Shown one piece after another: positions 1 to 10,889 of a stretch of DNA of 64,000 nt. The position numbers and the translations under genes were made by a program. Source of the DNA: Antilocapra americana (taxonomy: Eukaryota; Chordata; Mammalia; Artiodactyla; Antilocapridae); assembly GCA_007570785.1 (NCBI GenBank), contig ML660211.1, positions 4,276,775 to 4,340,774 of the forward strand, given 5' to 3'. Positions within the stretch are counted from its first letter, which is position 1. The number at the start of each line of letters is the position of its first letter. A model generated the notes under the pieces. The model saw only the letters and a list, made by a program, of their open reading frames with translations, searched no databases and had not been told where the DNA came from.

Positions 1-717
1 ATGTGCATAAATTATAAGCCGTTCTAAATAACATTTTATATTACGCTAGCCTGTTTGAAACAGTACCGCTTAGAAAAGAGAAAAATAAGCATTTATCATT
101 TATCCTTCATTGCTACATTGTTAACTTATCCATTAGTCCTTTTTCTTAGTCATATTCTTGCAAGCACTAGATGAAACGATAATGAGGAAAAATGTCCTTG
201 CTTTGGCATAATACTGCTTAAAAAGAACTATGAAATATGGCATATGCTATCAGCAGATTTTTTTCATTTATTTCTTGGGGATAATCAATTCTTTTTTAAA
301 AATAAAGAACACTTTTATTTAGAGTTATAGCAGAAAGGTGAAAATGATACAGAGAGCTGTTCTGTACTCTACATCCGGCCCTCTCTGTTATTAACATCTT
401 AACACTAGTGTGGTTCACTTAATACAATTAGTGACACATTATTGATGCATTATTTTTAACAAAAGTTCATAAATTATTCAGATTTCCTTTTTTCTTTTTT
501 TTTTTAAATTTTCTCTTAGTTTTAACTTGGTGTCCTTTTCCTGTTCCAGGATCCCTGCCAAGATGCCACATTAAATTTAGTTAGCATGTCTGCTTCGAGC
601 TCCTCCCAGCTGTGACACTTTCTCAGAGTTTTCTTGTTTTTGATGACTTTGACAATTTTGAGGAGTACAGGACAGTTATTTTGCGAACATATCAGTGTTT
701 TTTATTGTTGATGTTGA
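1..717. other. Unassigned AT-rich DNA
   Basis: I recognise no gene or repeat family here. The stretch is AT-rich, with T runs near 480-505. It ends where a BovB insertion begins with a clear target-site duplication, so it is older host sequence. Confidence 0.5.
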
Positions 718-1114
718 CTTGATTACCTCAGTTCGGTTCAGTCCCTCAATCGTGTCCAACTCTTTGCAACCCCATGGACTGCGGCACGCCAGACCTCCCT
801 ATCCATCACCAACTCTCCAAGCTTGCTCAAACTCAGGTTCATCGAGTTGGTGATGCTATCCAACTATCTCATTCTGTCGTCCCCTTCTCCTCTTGCCTTC
901 ATTCTTTCCCAGCCTCAGGGTATTTTCCAGTGAGTCAGTTCTCCACACTAGGAGGTCAAATTATTGGAGTTTCAGCTTCAGCATCAGTCCTTCCAATTAA
1001 CTTTCAGGTTTGATTTCCTTAAAGATTGACTGGTTTGATCTCCTTGCAGTCCAAGGGACTCTCAAGAGTCTTCTCCAACATCACAGTTCAAAAGTAAAAC
1101 CCTTGATTACCTCA
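718..1114 (-). mobile_element. BovB LINE 3' fragment with 13-bp TSD
   Basis: A 5'-truncated BovB (RTE-type non-LTR retrotransposon) lies antisense. It opens with the reverse complement of the BovB 3' terminus (CAGT/TTCAG-rich, then the GTGTCCAACTCTTTGCAACC motif) and runs about 370 bases into the 3' region. A 13-base direct repeat, CTTGATTACCTCA, stands at 718-730 and 1102-1114, which is the duplication expected from target-primed insertion. The frame at 774-1013 on the plus strand is a shadow of the element and not a gene. Confidence 0.95.
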
Positions 1115-1639
1115 CAGAGGTACAGTTTGTCAGTTTTCTTTACTGTAGTGCACCACGCACATCTAAGGGTTGGGAAATTTTACTTCAGGTCCTCCAGGGT
1201 GGAATTTCTACATAAATTATTTAGAATTCCTTTGTGCACAGAATTTTATGTCTTTTTTTCCACTTATTTTTTGTTTACTAAATCATTTATACCTGTATGT
1301 GTCATATATTTTTATTCTGTACTGGGATTAAAAACTAATACTACTTTAATGTTTTCTTGTTGCTCAAATTGTTCCAGCATTGGCCCTGATTGCTCCTTCA
1401 GTTGGCTTCTGTCTTTTGATATGCTGTCACCAATATGTGTATTTTTTTGGCATGTTTTGTTTTCCCACAAGCTCGTGGAAACCACTGGTATCTTTACCAT
1501 TGCTATAACTCTGCTATTCCTGAATGTCATATGAATGAAATTATACAATCTGTAGGCTTTTTAGACAAATTTCTTTCACTTAGCAATATGTATTTAAGAT
1601 TCTTTTCTTTTTTTCTGGCTTGAGGTTCATTACTTTAAA
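1115..1639. other. Unassigned sequence
   Basis: No family recognised. The plus-strand open frame at 1010-1534 (174 codons) crosses the BovB edge and continues into T-rich DNA. It has no recognisable domain, and its hydrophobic, Phe/Ser-rich translation is what T-rich DNA gives by chance. Confidence 0.45.
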
Positions 1640-2278
1640 AAAAACAACTATTTTTTATTGAGGTTATAGCTGGGTAACAATGTTCTGATATTTTCAGGTG
1701 AACAATAAAGGGACTCAGCCATACGTATACATGTATCCATTCTCCCCCAAACTCACCTCACATTCTGTCATTACTTTTTATTGCAGAATAACATCTCATT
1801 TTATGGATGTACCACACTTAATCCATTTGCTTATTGAAAGCTATCTTGATTATTTCTAGTATTGGAGTGATTATCATTAAAGGTGCTATAAACACGTACA
1901 TGTAGGTTTTATGGATATAATCTTTCAAATCAGTTAGGTAAACACCTAGGAACATGAATATTGGACTTTATGGCAACATTCTGTTTTATTTTGTGAGACA
2001 TTAACAAACTACTGTCCAAAATGCCTGCACCAACTTGCATTCCCACCGAAGATGTACAAGACTTTCTGTGGCTCTTCATCTTTATTAACAACTGCTATCT
2101 CCAGTGGGTTTTTAAAGCTATTTTCGTAGGTTTGTACTGAAAACTCACTGTTGTCTTCATTTGTATTTCCCTAATGACAAATGATGCTAAGTATAACTTT
2201 ATATAATTGTTTTCTGTTTATCTTTTCTGGTGAGGTGACTATGAAGATCCTTTACCCATTTTTTATTTTAATTTTAAC
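1640..2278 (-). mobile_element. Old L1 fragment: 3' end and end of ORF2
   Basis: Antisense L1. It starts with a TTTTATTGAGGTTATAGC-type 3' region, then the reverse complement of the ORF2 C-terminal region (the CATTCCCACC segment near 2038 and the CCCTAATGACAAATGATG segment near 2170). It is diverged with many indels, so this is an older mammalian L1. It stops where ORF2 would continue, and that continuation resumes at about 3285. Confidence 0.8.
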
Positions 2279-2287
2279 TTTTTTTTT

Positions 2288-3275
2288 GAAGTAAGCTATT
2301 TCTTCATTGATTTCCTGCCTGTTCAATACATCAATTACTCACATGGGTGTTACAGCCTTCATGTGCAACAGTGGGTGTGTCTTTTTCTCCTTCAGTCATA
2401 TCAGTCCCTTTGCTTATGTATTTTGATGTTCAATTGTCAGGTACATATCCATTTAGAATTTTTATATCCTCTTGAAGAACTGACCCATTTATCATCATGT
2501 AGTGACACTCTTTACCCCTAAAAACTTCCCCTATTTTGAAATCTGCTTTGTTTGAAATTAATACAGCTACTCCAGATATTTTTTAATTAATGTTAGCATG
2601 GTATATATAGTTTCAGCTCTTTACTTTTAACCTATCAGAGTCCTTATATCTACAGTGGATTTTGTTTGGACAATATATACTTGGGTCCAATTTTTTATCT
2701 GACAATCTGGATCTTTTAGTTGGTGTATTTAGACCATTCATTTAAAGAAATTATTGATATATTTGGTTGAACATCCACCATGTTTTTAACTGTTTACTCT
2801 ACCTGTGTACAAGAATACCTGGTGTTGCTTTTGCTTTTTGGGATTTATTCTGCTTGATGATCTCTGAGCTTGTTAGATCTGTGGATTGGTGTAAGTCATC
2901 AATTTTGGAAATTTCTCAGCTATTATTACCTCAATTTTTTTTTCCTGCTCTTCTATTTCTTTCTTCTCCTTCAAGTATTTCAATTATAGGTATGTTACAT
3001 CTTTTGGAATTGTCCCACAGCTGTTAGATGTTCTGTTTTATCTTTTTATTTTTTTCTTTGCATTTCAGTTTGAGGAGTTTGTATTGATCTGCCTTCAAGC
3101 TTGCTCACCCTTCAAGCCTTGATTTGACAAGTTAAGCCAACAGTATTTTTATTTCCAGCATTTCCTTTTGATTATTTCTAAGAATTTCCATGTCTCTGCT
3201 TGTTCTATCAATGTCTTCTTGTTTCTGATCTTGTCTACTTTCTCCATTAGATTTCTTTACATATTAAGCAATTAT
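2288..3275 (-). mobile_element. Old L1 fragment: endonuclease region to 5' region
   Basis: Antisense L1 from the endonuclease part of ORF2 (near 2300-2470, and the ATCATCATGTAGTGACACTC segment near 2490) through the ORF1/5' region (the GGTATGTTACATCTTTTGG and TTGTCCCACAGCTG segments near 2990-3025, and the CTCCATTAGATT segment near 3241). It sits between two pieces that are adjacent in an L1 consensus, so the array is scrambled or nested. Confidence 0.75.
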
Positions 3276-3622
3276 TTTTATGGAGCTTTTTTTTTCCAGT
3301 TGTTGTTGGGTTCTAAGTATTCTATGTGCATTTTGAATATAAGACCTTTATCAGATACATGTTCTGAACATATTTTCTTCATGATTTTTCTATTCTCTTA
3401 ATAATGTTTATTGCAGAGAAGGCTTTTTAGCTGAGTATAAGTACAATGTATATATTTTTTTATGAACCTTGCTTAGAGCTGCATTTTAAATTTCACTGTA
3501 GCATTTCATCTCTAAGTCCATATCCATCTAGATTTTCTATGTTTCCTTCTAAAATTTTAAAGATGTATTTACATTTAGATCAACAATCCATTTTTACTTG
3601 AAGTTTAATGAAAGATGCAATA

Positions 3623-3624
<2 letters not shown>

Positions 3625-3670
<46 letters not shown>
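3625..3670. repeat. (TG)23 microsatellite
   Basis: An uninterrupted 46-base run of TG inside the antisense L1. Its length and purity make it likely to be polymorphic. Confidence 0.98.
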
Positions 3671-3673
<3 letters not shown>

Positions 3674-3982
3674 ATATTTTTTAAGTCCAGCAGTTCCAGC
3701 ACCACTTGTGGAAATGACATCCTTTCTCCAGTGAAATGCTCTTACTTGTTTGTTAAAGTCAGTTGACTATATTTCTGTGGGTCTATATCTTGATTCTTTC
3801 TTCTGTTCAAGCATTTTCTATATATTTTCCCTCATGCTGTGCTATCTTGACTAATGAGTTTTGTGTTAAGTCTTGAAATATGATAGGGTGCACCCTCCAA
3901 GTTTGGTCTTTTCAGTATTGCGTTTGACTATGCCAGTTTTTGTTGTTTTTTTTCTTATAAGCTTTATAATCAATCTAACAAT

Positions 3983-4096
3983 TTATAGATAGATTAGTTA
4001 TAAGATATCTATCTATATATGTGTGTGTGTATATACATATATATAGAGAGAGATAGAGACAAAGAGATAGAAATGGAGAGAGACAGAGAGAGATTG
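3983..4096. repeat. Compound microsatellite (TAGA/TATC, GT, TA, GA)
   Basis: Short runs of ATAG/TATC-type tetramers, then GTGTGTGTG, TATATA, and GAGAGA-type purine repeats follow each other within about 110 bases. Confidence 0.9.
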
Positions 4097-4689
4097 ATGA
4101 ATTTTTGAATGAGATTGTGTCGAATCTATACATAAAGTTGAGAAGAACTGCACTATAACATTATAGAACATCCTGATACTTGAATGAAATAGTCCACCTT
4201 TTATTTAGATCTTTTATTTCTTTCATCATATTTTATAGTTTTTTGCATATATGTGTATCCTATTCATGTATCATTAGATATATCTTACCTATTTCCTTTT
4301 CTATGTATGCTGTTTCAAATTTTTTAAAATATCAACTCCCAATTTTTCATTACTGGTGTAAGGAAAATAATTCATTTTTTGCATATAAGTCTTGTATCCT
4401 ATGATCTTATCATATTCATTTATTAATTCCAGGATTTGTTTGGTCATTTCTTTGTATTATCTATAGAGACATTATAATCTACAAAGTATTTCTTCTTGCT
4501 CCCTCTTATGCATGCTTTCATTTTTCTTTTATCATGTTGCGATAGCAGTATTTCCTATACATTGCTGAATAAAAATAGTAATAGATAATGTTCTTAAGTT
4601 CTTCATAATCATAAGGATGAAGTGTCATGTTTCTGATAATTATGATGTTTTTTTGGTATATATTCATCATAAAATTGAGGAAGACTTTT

Positions 4690-5020
4690 CAGAGTTCCTT
4701 GGACAGCAAGGAGATCCAACCAGTCCATCCTGAAGGAAATAAGTCCTAAATATTCATTAGAAGGACTGATCCTGAAGCTCAAACTTCAATACTTTGGCCA
4801 CCTGATGAGAAGAACTGACTCATTGGAAAAGGCCCTGACACTGGGAAAGCTTGAAGGCAGGAAGAGAAGGAGATGACAGAGTTGGATGGCATCACTGATT
4901 CAATGGACATGAGTCTGAGCAAGCTTTGGGAACTGGTGATGGACAGGAAGACTGGCATGCTGCAGCCCATGGGTCACGAGTCAGACATGACTGAGCAACT
5001 GAGCTGAACTGAACTGAACT
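4690..5020 (+). mobile_element. BovB 3' fragment
   Basis: Sense BovB 3' end. It reads from the GGACAGCAAGGAGATC segment through ACTTTGGCCACCTGATG and GGACATGAGTCTGAGCAAGC to the typical terminus of repeated GAACT units near 5000-5020. It is truncated at the 5' side and contains no complete reading frame. No clear TSD was found. Confidence 0.93.
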
Positions 5021-5037
5021 CAAGTTTTTATTATCAT

Positions 5038-5255
5038 AAAGCCCCTGGTAGCTCAGCTGGTAAAGAATCCAACTGCAATGCAGAAGACCCCAGTTCGATC
5101 CCTGGATTAGCAAGATCCCTTGCAGAAGAGAATGGCTTCCTACTCCAGTATTCTTGCCTAGAGAATTCCATGGACAGAGGAGCCTGGCAGGCTACAGTCC
5201 ATGGGGTTGTAAAGAGTCAGACAGACACGACTGAGCAACTCACTTGCACACTTAC
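5038..5255 (+). mobile_element. Bov-tA SINE
   Basis: tRNA-derived head (CCCCTGGTAGCTCAGCTGG, with A-box-like bases) and the BovB-like body (ATTCTTGCCTAGAGAATTCC, then ATGGGGTTGTAAAGAGTC) are in the usual order. These SINEs are pol III-type retroposons that depend on LINE (probably BovB) proteins. Confidence 0.93.
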
Positions 5256-5589
5256 CCTGAACCATTCTGAAGTCCTACTATTAAGTCCTACTATTAAGAA
5301 CTTAGATCATTTGCACACTTAAATCATAAATAGTGACTATTAAAAAAATATATACTCTGTAACTGATGTTACACTCTCCTGCAAAAAGTTTCAGTTGGAT
5401 CACACTTGAATGTATCACTTGGAAACATATAGTGAAAACTCTGAATCTTTTTTCTTTGGGACTACTCAGCAATTTCATTTCATGTCAGCCTCTTTTTCTT
5501 TTGCTAATAAATTTACATTTTTATAGATAGATCGATAGTTTATACTCAAAACCATTTTAAAAATAACTTACTCTTATTTTTTAAGTTTA
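5256..5589. other. AT-rich spacer with 13-bp tandem duplication
   Basis: Unassigned DNA. AGTCCTACTATTA occurs twice head to tail at 5271-5283 and 5284-5296, a simple tandem duplication. Confidence 0.7.
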
Positions 5590-5834
5590 TTACATACCAT
5601 TAAATATTTTAATAGATTTTATTTTTTACAGCAGTTTTAGGTTCAAAGCAAAATTAAGAGAAAGTTAAAGATTTCCCATATACCCTCTGCCCCCATGCAA
5701 GCATATTCTCCTTCTTTATCAGTTTCCCATCAGAATGGTACATTTGTTACAATTGATGAACTTACATTCATACATCATAATCACACAAAGACCATAGTTT
5801 AATTGGGGTTCACTCTTGTGTTGTATATTTTATT
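5590..5834 (-). mobile_element. Old L1 3' end
   Basis: Antisense 3' region of an older mammalian L1, recognised by GTTTTAGGTTCAAAGCAAAA near 5635, CCATATACCCTCTGCCCCCA near 5678 and GTACATTTGTTACAATTG near 5737. It is cut on the right by an antisense SINE. Confidence 0.8.
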
Positions 5835-6048
5835 ATTGTTATTGTTTAGTAGCTAAGTCACATCTGACTCTTTGTGACCTGGGGATTGTAACCTGCTAGG
5901 TGCTTCTGTTGATGGGATTTCCCAGGTGAGATAATGGAGTGAGTGGGTTGCCATTTCCTTTCACAGGCATCTTCCTGACCCAGGGATTGAACACACATCT
6001 CCTGCATTGCAGGCAGGTTCTTTACCAGTGAACCACCTGGGTATACTC
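5835..6048 (-). mobile_element. Bov-tA SINE, diverged
   Basis: Reverse complement of Bov-tA. The 3' end is at left (AGTAGCTAAGTCACATCTG) and the tRNA-like head is at right (TTTACCAGTGAACCACCTGG). Many substitutions indicate an older copy. Confidence 0.88.
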
Positions 6049-6059
6049 TTGATTAGGGC

Positions 6060-6465
6060 ATGCATTATATAATGAGAGGCTAACATATAAAAGTCAGTTG
6101 CTTCCCTATGCAACAGCAATAAACAAGTGTAATTTGGAATTTAAAATAGTATAATTTATTTTAGCATTCCAGTACTAGGGAAATACTTAGGTATAAATCT
6201 AGCAAATTGTATTAAGATCTATAAATACATGAGGAAACTGGAGCAAAAGATAGTCTTTTTAACAAATAGTACCAGAACAAGTAGACTTCCACATGCCAAA
6301 AAAAAAAGAAAAAAGAAAGAAAGAAAAACTAAAATAAACAAAAATAAAAAAAAGAATTCAGACACAGACACCACATCCTTCATAAAAATTCACTCAAAAT
6401 TACCACAGACCTAAATGTACAAAATTATAAAGCCCCTAGAGTATAAAATAGGGGAAAACCATTAC
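6060..6465 (+). mobile_element. L1 ORF2 fragment, sense
   Basis: Sense L1 ORF2 near its C-terminal third (ACAGCAATAAACAAGTG near 6112, ACTTAGGTATAAATCTAGC near 6186, AGACTTCCACATGCC near 6281). Deletions have removed parts, and a purine-rich A/G tract at 6299-6357 has replaced coding sequence. The 61-codon frame at 6229-6414 is a remnant of this and not a gene. Confidence 0.75.
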
Positions 6466-8077
6466 ATACTGTTAAGGACATAATTTTGAAAGTTTTATAG
6501 TGTCCTAAAAAGATGTTTATTACTTTTAAATATTCCCAATTCAAAAATGTGCATTGTTTTGGGCTTTTACAATCACTATAAAATCTTGGATTAAAACATT
6601 TGAGTAAATGTTGTGCATGTCCCTTCTTCCTTAGGGTAGATCATCACAGATTTTATTAGTGATTTGAAAAATATTAGCATTTGAAGCTCTTTATGCACAC
6701 TAATGAAGAGTATTCTAGAATGTCTAAACATCCTTATATTCTCACCAGCAGAGTATGAGTAGTCCAGTTACTACCCTAATATTAGTACTGGTATTCCTTC
6801 TCTTTCTTTCCCCCTCTAGTTCTTTTCTTCCTCTTTCATTCTGCCTTTCTATCTGTTTGTTTGCCCTTGTATATGAAATAACACAATATGTATGTCTAAA
6901 TTTTTATTGTATTTCATTAACCGTTATTTTAATTATACAGTATCACTTGTGAATCACACATGTGTGATTTCATATTTAGGTACTTTCGAATATTGGATGC
7001 CGATGTGCCTACAGCTGCAAGTATTAAAGACATGACAAGAAAAGTGATTTCCTTGAATACCAGGAGTTAATCAAAAAGTTTGTCCATTAGAATGATTAGT
7101 TATGAATGATTCTTAAATTTTTAGCCCATGATGAAACCTCAGTGTGTAAAGCAGCTGAGGGAAGTCAGCTCAGGCCTGCATGAGCAGCTGGGAAGCGTTA
7201 ATTGGAGCTAATTGCTGATTGGAGACTGGCAATTGCTAATTACTCTCACCTGTACAAATTAACCTATAAAGAAACATTAGGAAAGTTAAAGTAGAGATAC
7301 AATTTAATAGCTTCTTATAGAGAATTTTAGAGCAGACAAAGTAAGCGATCTGTGAGGCCTTGGGCTGTGAGAACAGGGAAGGCAATAGTTAACAATAGCT
7401 CTCTCATTTAGCAATGCAGTAGCTGATTCTACAGTTAGTTGCCTGTGGGGCATACCTTTGTTTTAGCTCACAAACTAGTTCCACTTATGTGCTTACTAAA
7501 AGAAAATTACTCTCCCAATTTAAGCACAAACATTTCAGAAATAATGAAAGCTTTTAAACTGTACTGCAGAAAATACACTTGTAAAAGAAAAAGTAACAAA
7601 AACTTGATCTGAGAAAGATACTTTCTTTCAATATCACTTACACTTTTGTTTATGGAGAAACTAATTCCTACTAGTGATATCAAGCGATTTTTATTTTCTA
7701 TTTTTTTTTAGAAAACTAGATTTGTACCAAAGAAGTTATCATTCATAAATCTAATGATCTTCATACATGGTTTTGTCTTATATAGTATGTAACAAAGAAT
7801 AGGCCAACACTTTTTTTTTTGTCTATCTAATTACCCCATAATTAGCTTTTTGAGCAAGCTTAGTAAGAAGGTTCTTCCCTTGTGTAAATTTGACGTGGAA
7901 CTTTGGCTTGGATTCATTATTAAATTTTCAAAAAAGTTCTTTTGAATACTCAAAGAAACGAGTGTGTAGGGCAACCAATCTATGGAGACAACACATCAAA
8001 ACTGGTGGTACTTAAGAACAGTGAATAGTGAGAGCCAAGAGGAAAAAAGCCTGTTCAACAGTAAAGTAATGCTATAG
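6466..8077. other. Unassigned sequence
   Basis: About 1.6 kb without a recognised family. A less AT-rich segment at about 7120-7260 contains repeated AATTGCT/AATTGG-like words that may be an old repeat, but I cannot name it. No coding signal. Confidence 0.4.
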
Positions 8078-8468
8078 TTCAGACTTTTTTTAATTGGAGT
8101 ATAATTGCTGTCCAATGTTGTATTAGTTTCTGCTGTACAGAGGAGTGAATCAGCTTTATGTGAACATATATCCCTCCTCTCTCAGACCTCCCTCATACCC
8201 CTCCAGCCCACCCCTCTCCCTCATCACAGAACACTGAGCTTCCTGTGCATTACTGCAGATTCCCAGTAGCCAGCTATTTTACACACGGTAGTGGCTTTAT
8301 GTCAGATTTAATCTCCCCATTCACCCGGCCGTCTCCTCCACCTGAGTCCACACATCTGATCTCCACATCTGCATCTCTATTCCTGCCCTGGAAATATTAA
8401 GAGCTTCATCTGTACCATTTTCCTAGATTCCATACACATGTGTTAATACACAATATTATGTGGACACT
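8078..8468 (-). mobile_element. Ruminant L1 3' UTR
   Basis: Antisense ruminant-type L1 3' end. It begins TTTTTTTAATTGGAGTATAA and continues with GTATTAGTTTCTGCTGTACA near 8120 and the pyrimidine-rich CCCTCC block near 8170-8222. It is only the last few hundred bases of the element, so 5'-truncated. Confidence 0.85.
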
Positions 8469-8791
8469 TTCTTGTAAAGAGGCATGATCTCATGCTCTAG
8501 AATAAAACAAGAGTTTCCAATTAGTAGTATATTTGGGAAAACACAGATATTCAGGGGAATAGCGAATAGTGAAAAATTAGAATTGCTGCAGAGAACAGGA
8601 TTTGGGAAAAGAGTAAAATAATATTTTGTGTAAGAATGATGTCAATTTCATTTTGACTGATTGGAAAATCTTTAATTGGAGATGCATACACATCCAATGA
8701 AAATGCATTCAATTATGTGAGGAGAACAGGAGAAAATGACCAGATAATACCACCAGATGTTTATTCTGAAATAAAATTTCACCAAAAAAAA
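8469..8791. other. Unassigned AT-rich sequence
   Basis: No feature recognised between the L1 end and the Tigger element. Confidence 0.4.
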
Positions 8792-9195
8792 TACAGTAGT
8801 TCCCCTTCTTTTAAGACCCTCAACGAATGCCTCAAACTACTGACAATATCAAACTCTACATATACCATGCTTTTTCCTATACCTATCATAAAGTTTAATT
8901 TATAAATTAGGCACAGTAAGAGATTAACCTCAATAACCAATAAAATAGAACAATTACAGCAATATACTATAATGAAAGTTACGTGAATGAGGTCTCTGTC
9001 CCAAAATATCTTATTGTACAAATTAGATGCTTTTTCCATATCAACTAAACACCCACCACCCTCTTTACCTATAACTTTTTCAGATTGAGGTGCCGCAGCA
9101 AGACTAGCACAAATTTCTTTTTTCTTCCTCACAGTTTCAGAGATAGAAGATGCATCTCTTGCATCTCCTGCATTGGCAGGCGGAGTCTTTACCAC
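8779..9195 (-). pseudogene. Tigger transposase remnant fused to SINE-derived start
   Basis: A 138-codon open frame. Its first ~15 residues (MVKTPPANAGDA) are the known antisense reading of a Bov-tA-type SINE. From about residue 20 it reads as Tigger transposase N-terminal region, with KKKEICASLAAAPQS near residues 25-39 and MEKASNLYNKIFW near 53-65. It then runs into the element's noncoding, internally deleted part. The helix-turn-helix domain is interrupted by the SINE, and the DDE catalytic domain is absent. The frame is therefore a fossil, open partly by chance. No promoter was seen. Confidence 0.7.
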
Positions 9196-9661
9196 TGTGC
9201 CACCTGGGAAGCCCCAGAAGATTAGTACTTAATGTAGATCTTAGCAACCTCAGCACACATTTTTTTTTTAATCCTTAATAATTTGAGAACTGTCACCTTT
9301 TCACATAAAGGAAATACTTTATTACTTCTTTGTCTTATGTTCAAATTGCCAGAATCAATAGGCTTGCACACTGGGGTCATTATTAAGTAAAATAAGAGCT
9401 ACATGAACATAAGCACTGTGATATACAGACAGTCGATCTGATAACCAAGAGGTAGGATACACTGGACAAAGGTTATTTTTGTCCAGAGTGAGACAGGGCA
9501 GAAGAGCATGAGATTGCATCACATAGAATAGCACAACATTTGTTTAAAATTAGAAGTTGCTTGCTTCTGTAATTTTTTTATTTTATATTTTGGGGTTACA
9601 GTTGACCACAGGTAACTGCAACCATGAAAGCAAATCTGCAGATGAAGGGAGGACTACCATA
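8792..9661 (-). mobile_element. Tigger-type DNA transposon, internally deleted
   Basis: A Tc1/mariner-superfamily (Tigger-like) element. The left end begins CAGTAGTTCCCC at 8794 and the right end finishes GGACTACCA at 9659, roughly inverted copies of each other. Both are flanked by the TA dinucleotide (8792-8793 and 9660-9661) that this superfamily duplicates. The transposase would be on the minus strand with its start near 9384. Translated fragments resemble the Tigger transposase N-terminus (KEICAS, SGNLN). The element is about 870 bases, far shorter than autonomous Tiggers, so most of the transposase is deleted. A 64-base SINE piece is nested inside. Confidence 0.85.
9145..9222 (-). mobile_element. 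Short tRNA-type SINE head nested in Tigger, with 7-bp TSD
   Basis: Bases 9152-9215 are the reverse complement of a tRNA-derived SINE head (right end GGGAAGCCCC; centre CCTGCATTGGCAGG). AGAAGAT is repeated at 9145-9151 and 9216-9222. Only the first ~64 bases of the SINE are present, with no body or tail, so it is an unusually short insertion. It must be younger than the Tigger. Confidence 0.75.
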
Positions 9662-9982
9662 ATTGTGCCATAAAGTGTTCTTGACAACATACAAGAAAAA
9701 AAATGTGGGGGGAAAAAAACAATTTGTGTATCTAATCAATGGTATACCAATAGTTAGATCAATATAATCTTTAAAAACTAAGGCATATCATTGAACAGTT
9801 CTCTTATTGGGTTTGATGATGAGGGTTGGTGATAGAGGGGATCACTTTATAGAATATAGTTCTACCTGAAATAGAAGAGTTTCTTATACATTAAAACATT
9901 TAAAAATGAACATAGTTTCATGAGGATGAAAACCTGTGAGTGAGCAGTTAAAGGTAAATGGAAACACGAAGGTAAATGGATA

Positions 9983-10462
9983 AACCTAGACAGCATATTA
10001 AAAAGCAGAGACATTGTTTTGCCAACAAAGGTCCATCTAGTCAAAGCTAAGGTTTTTCCAGCAATCATGTATGGTTGTGATAGTTGGCCCATATGAACTA
10101 TGGTGTTAGAGAAGATTCTTGAGTGTCCCTTGGATAGCAAGGAGATCAAACCAGTCAATCCTAAAGGAAATCAACCATGAATATTAACTGAAAGGACTGA
10201 TGCTGAAACTGAAGCTCCAATACTTTGGTCACCTGATGTGAAGAACTGACTCATTAGAAAAGACCCTGATGCTGGGAAAGATTGAAGGCAGGAGCAGAAG
10301 GGGGAAACAGAGGATGTGATGGTTGGATGGCATCACCGATTCAATAGACATGAGTTTGAGCAGACTCCAGGAGATGGTGAAGGACAGGGAAATATGGCAT
10401 GCTACAGTCCATGGGGTCGCAAGGAGTCAGACAGGAATGAGCAACTGAACAACAACAACAAA
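9983..10462 (+). mobile_element. BovB 3' fragment
   Basis: Sense BovB from AACCTAGACAGCATATT through TTTTGCCAACAAAGGTCC and ACTTTGGTCACCTGATG to a terminus GAGCAACTGAACAACAACAA. The (CAA)-type tail differs from the GAACT-unit tails of other copies here and marks a different, probably older, BovB subgroup. Confidence 0.92.
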
Positions 10463-10682
10463 CAGAAACACAAATATTAAAATCTTCATGGGTTTATGTT
10501 GAAGATCTTTTGCAAGATTCAGGAAATGTTTTCTTGGCAGACAAATAATCCTCTGCGTGCATGTGTTTGTTATTACACAAAGCCTTTTTTTATTGAAGTG
10601 TAGGAAAAACCCTATTCAAACAAACCTCACTGTCTCATGCAGTACCTAGGAATTGCCATGCCCTGATACATGAGAAGCAGAA

Positions 10683-10866
10683 TTCTAAGTACTTTACATA
10701 TGCCAATGTGTTTAAACTGACAGCAACCTTATTAATTTTATTTTTTCAATTTATAGATAAGGAATGAAGAGATCAACAACTTACATTAATTTGTTAATAA
10801 TCACATAGATTTTAATTAACAAATTATAATCCCATGCTAGGTGACTATTCCAGAGTCTGTGCTCTG
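10683..10866 (-). mobile_element. MIR SINE
   Basis: Diverged antisense MIR. TAAGTACTTTACATATGCC at left corresponds to the MIR 3' part, ATTTATAGATAAGGAATGAAG is the middle, and AGAGTCTGTGCTC at right is the reverse of the tRNA-like head. It is ancient and shared across mammals. Confidence 0.7.
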
Positions 10867-10889
10867 AAATATTCTGCTATAGTTTTTAT

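Larger units (their letters stand above)
3285..4685 (-). mobile_element. Old L1 fragment: central ORF2
   Basis: Antisense L1 ORF2 picking up where the 1640-2278 piece stops (the AAGACCTTTATCAGATAC segment near 3342). It runs through the CAGCACCACTTGTGGAAATG region near 3697 into the reverse-transcriptase part (near 4400-4690). A TG microsatellite and a compound microsatellite have grown inside it. No long frame survives. Confidence 0.8.

Noticed and set aside
1010..1534. 174-codon plus-strand open frame, the longest in the window
   Set aside because: It begins inside an antisense BovB end and runs on through T-rich DNA. The translation has low complexity and no domain.
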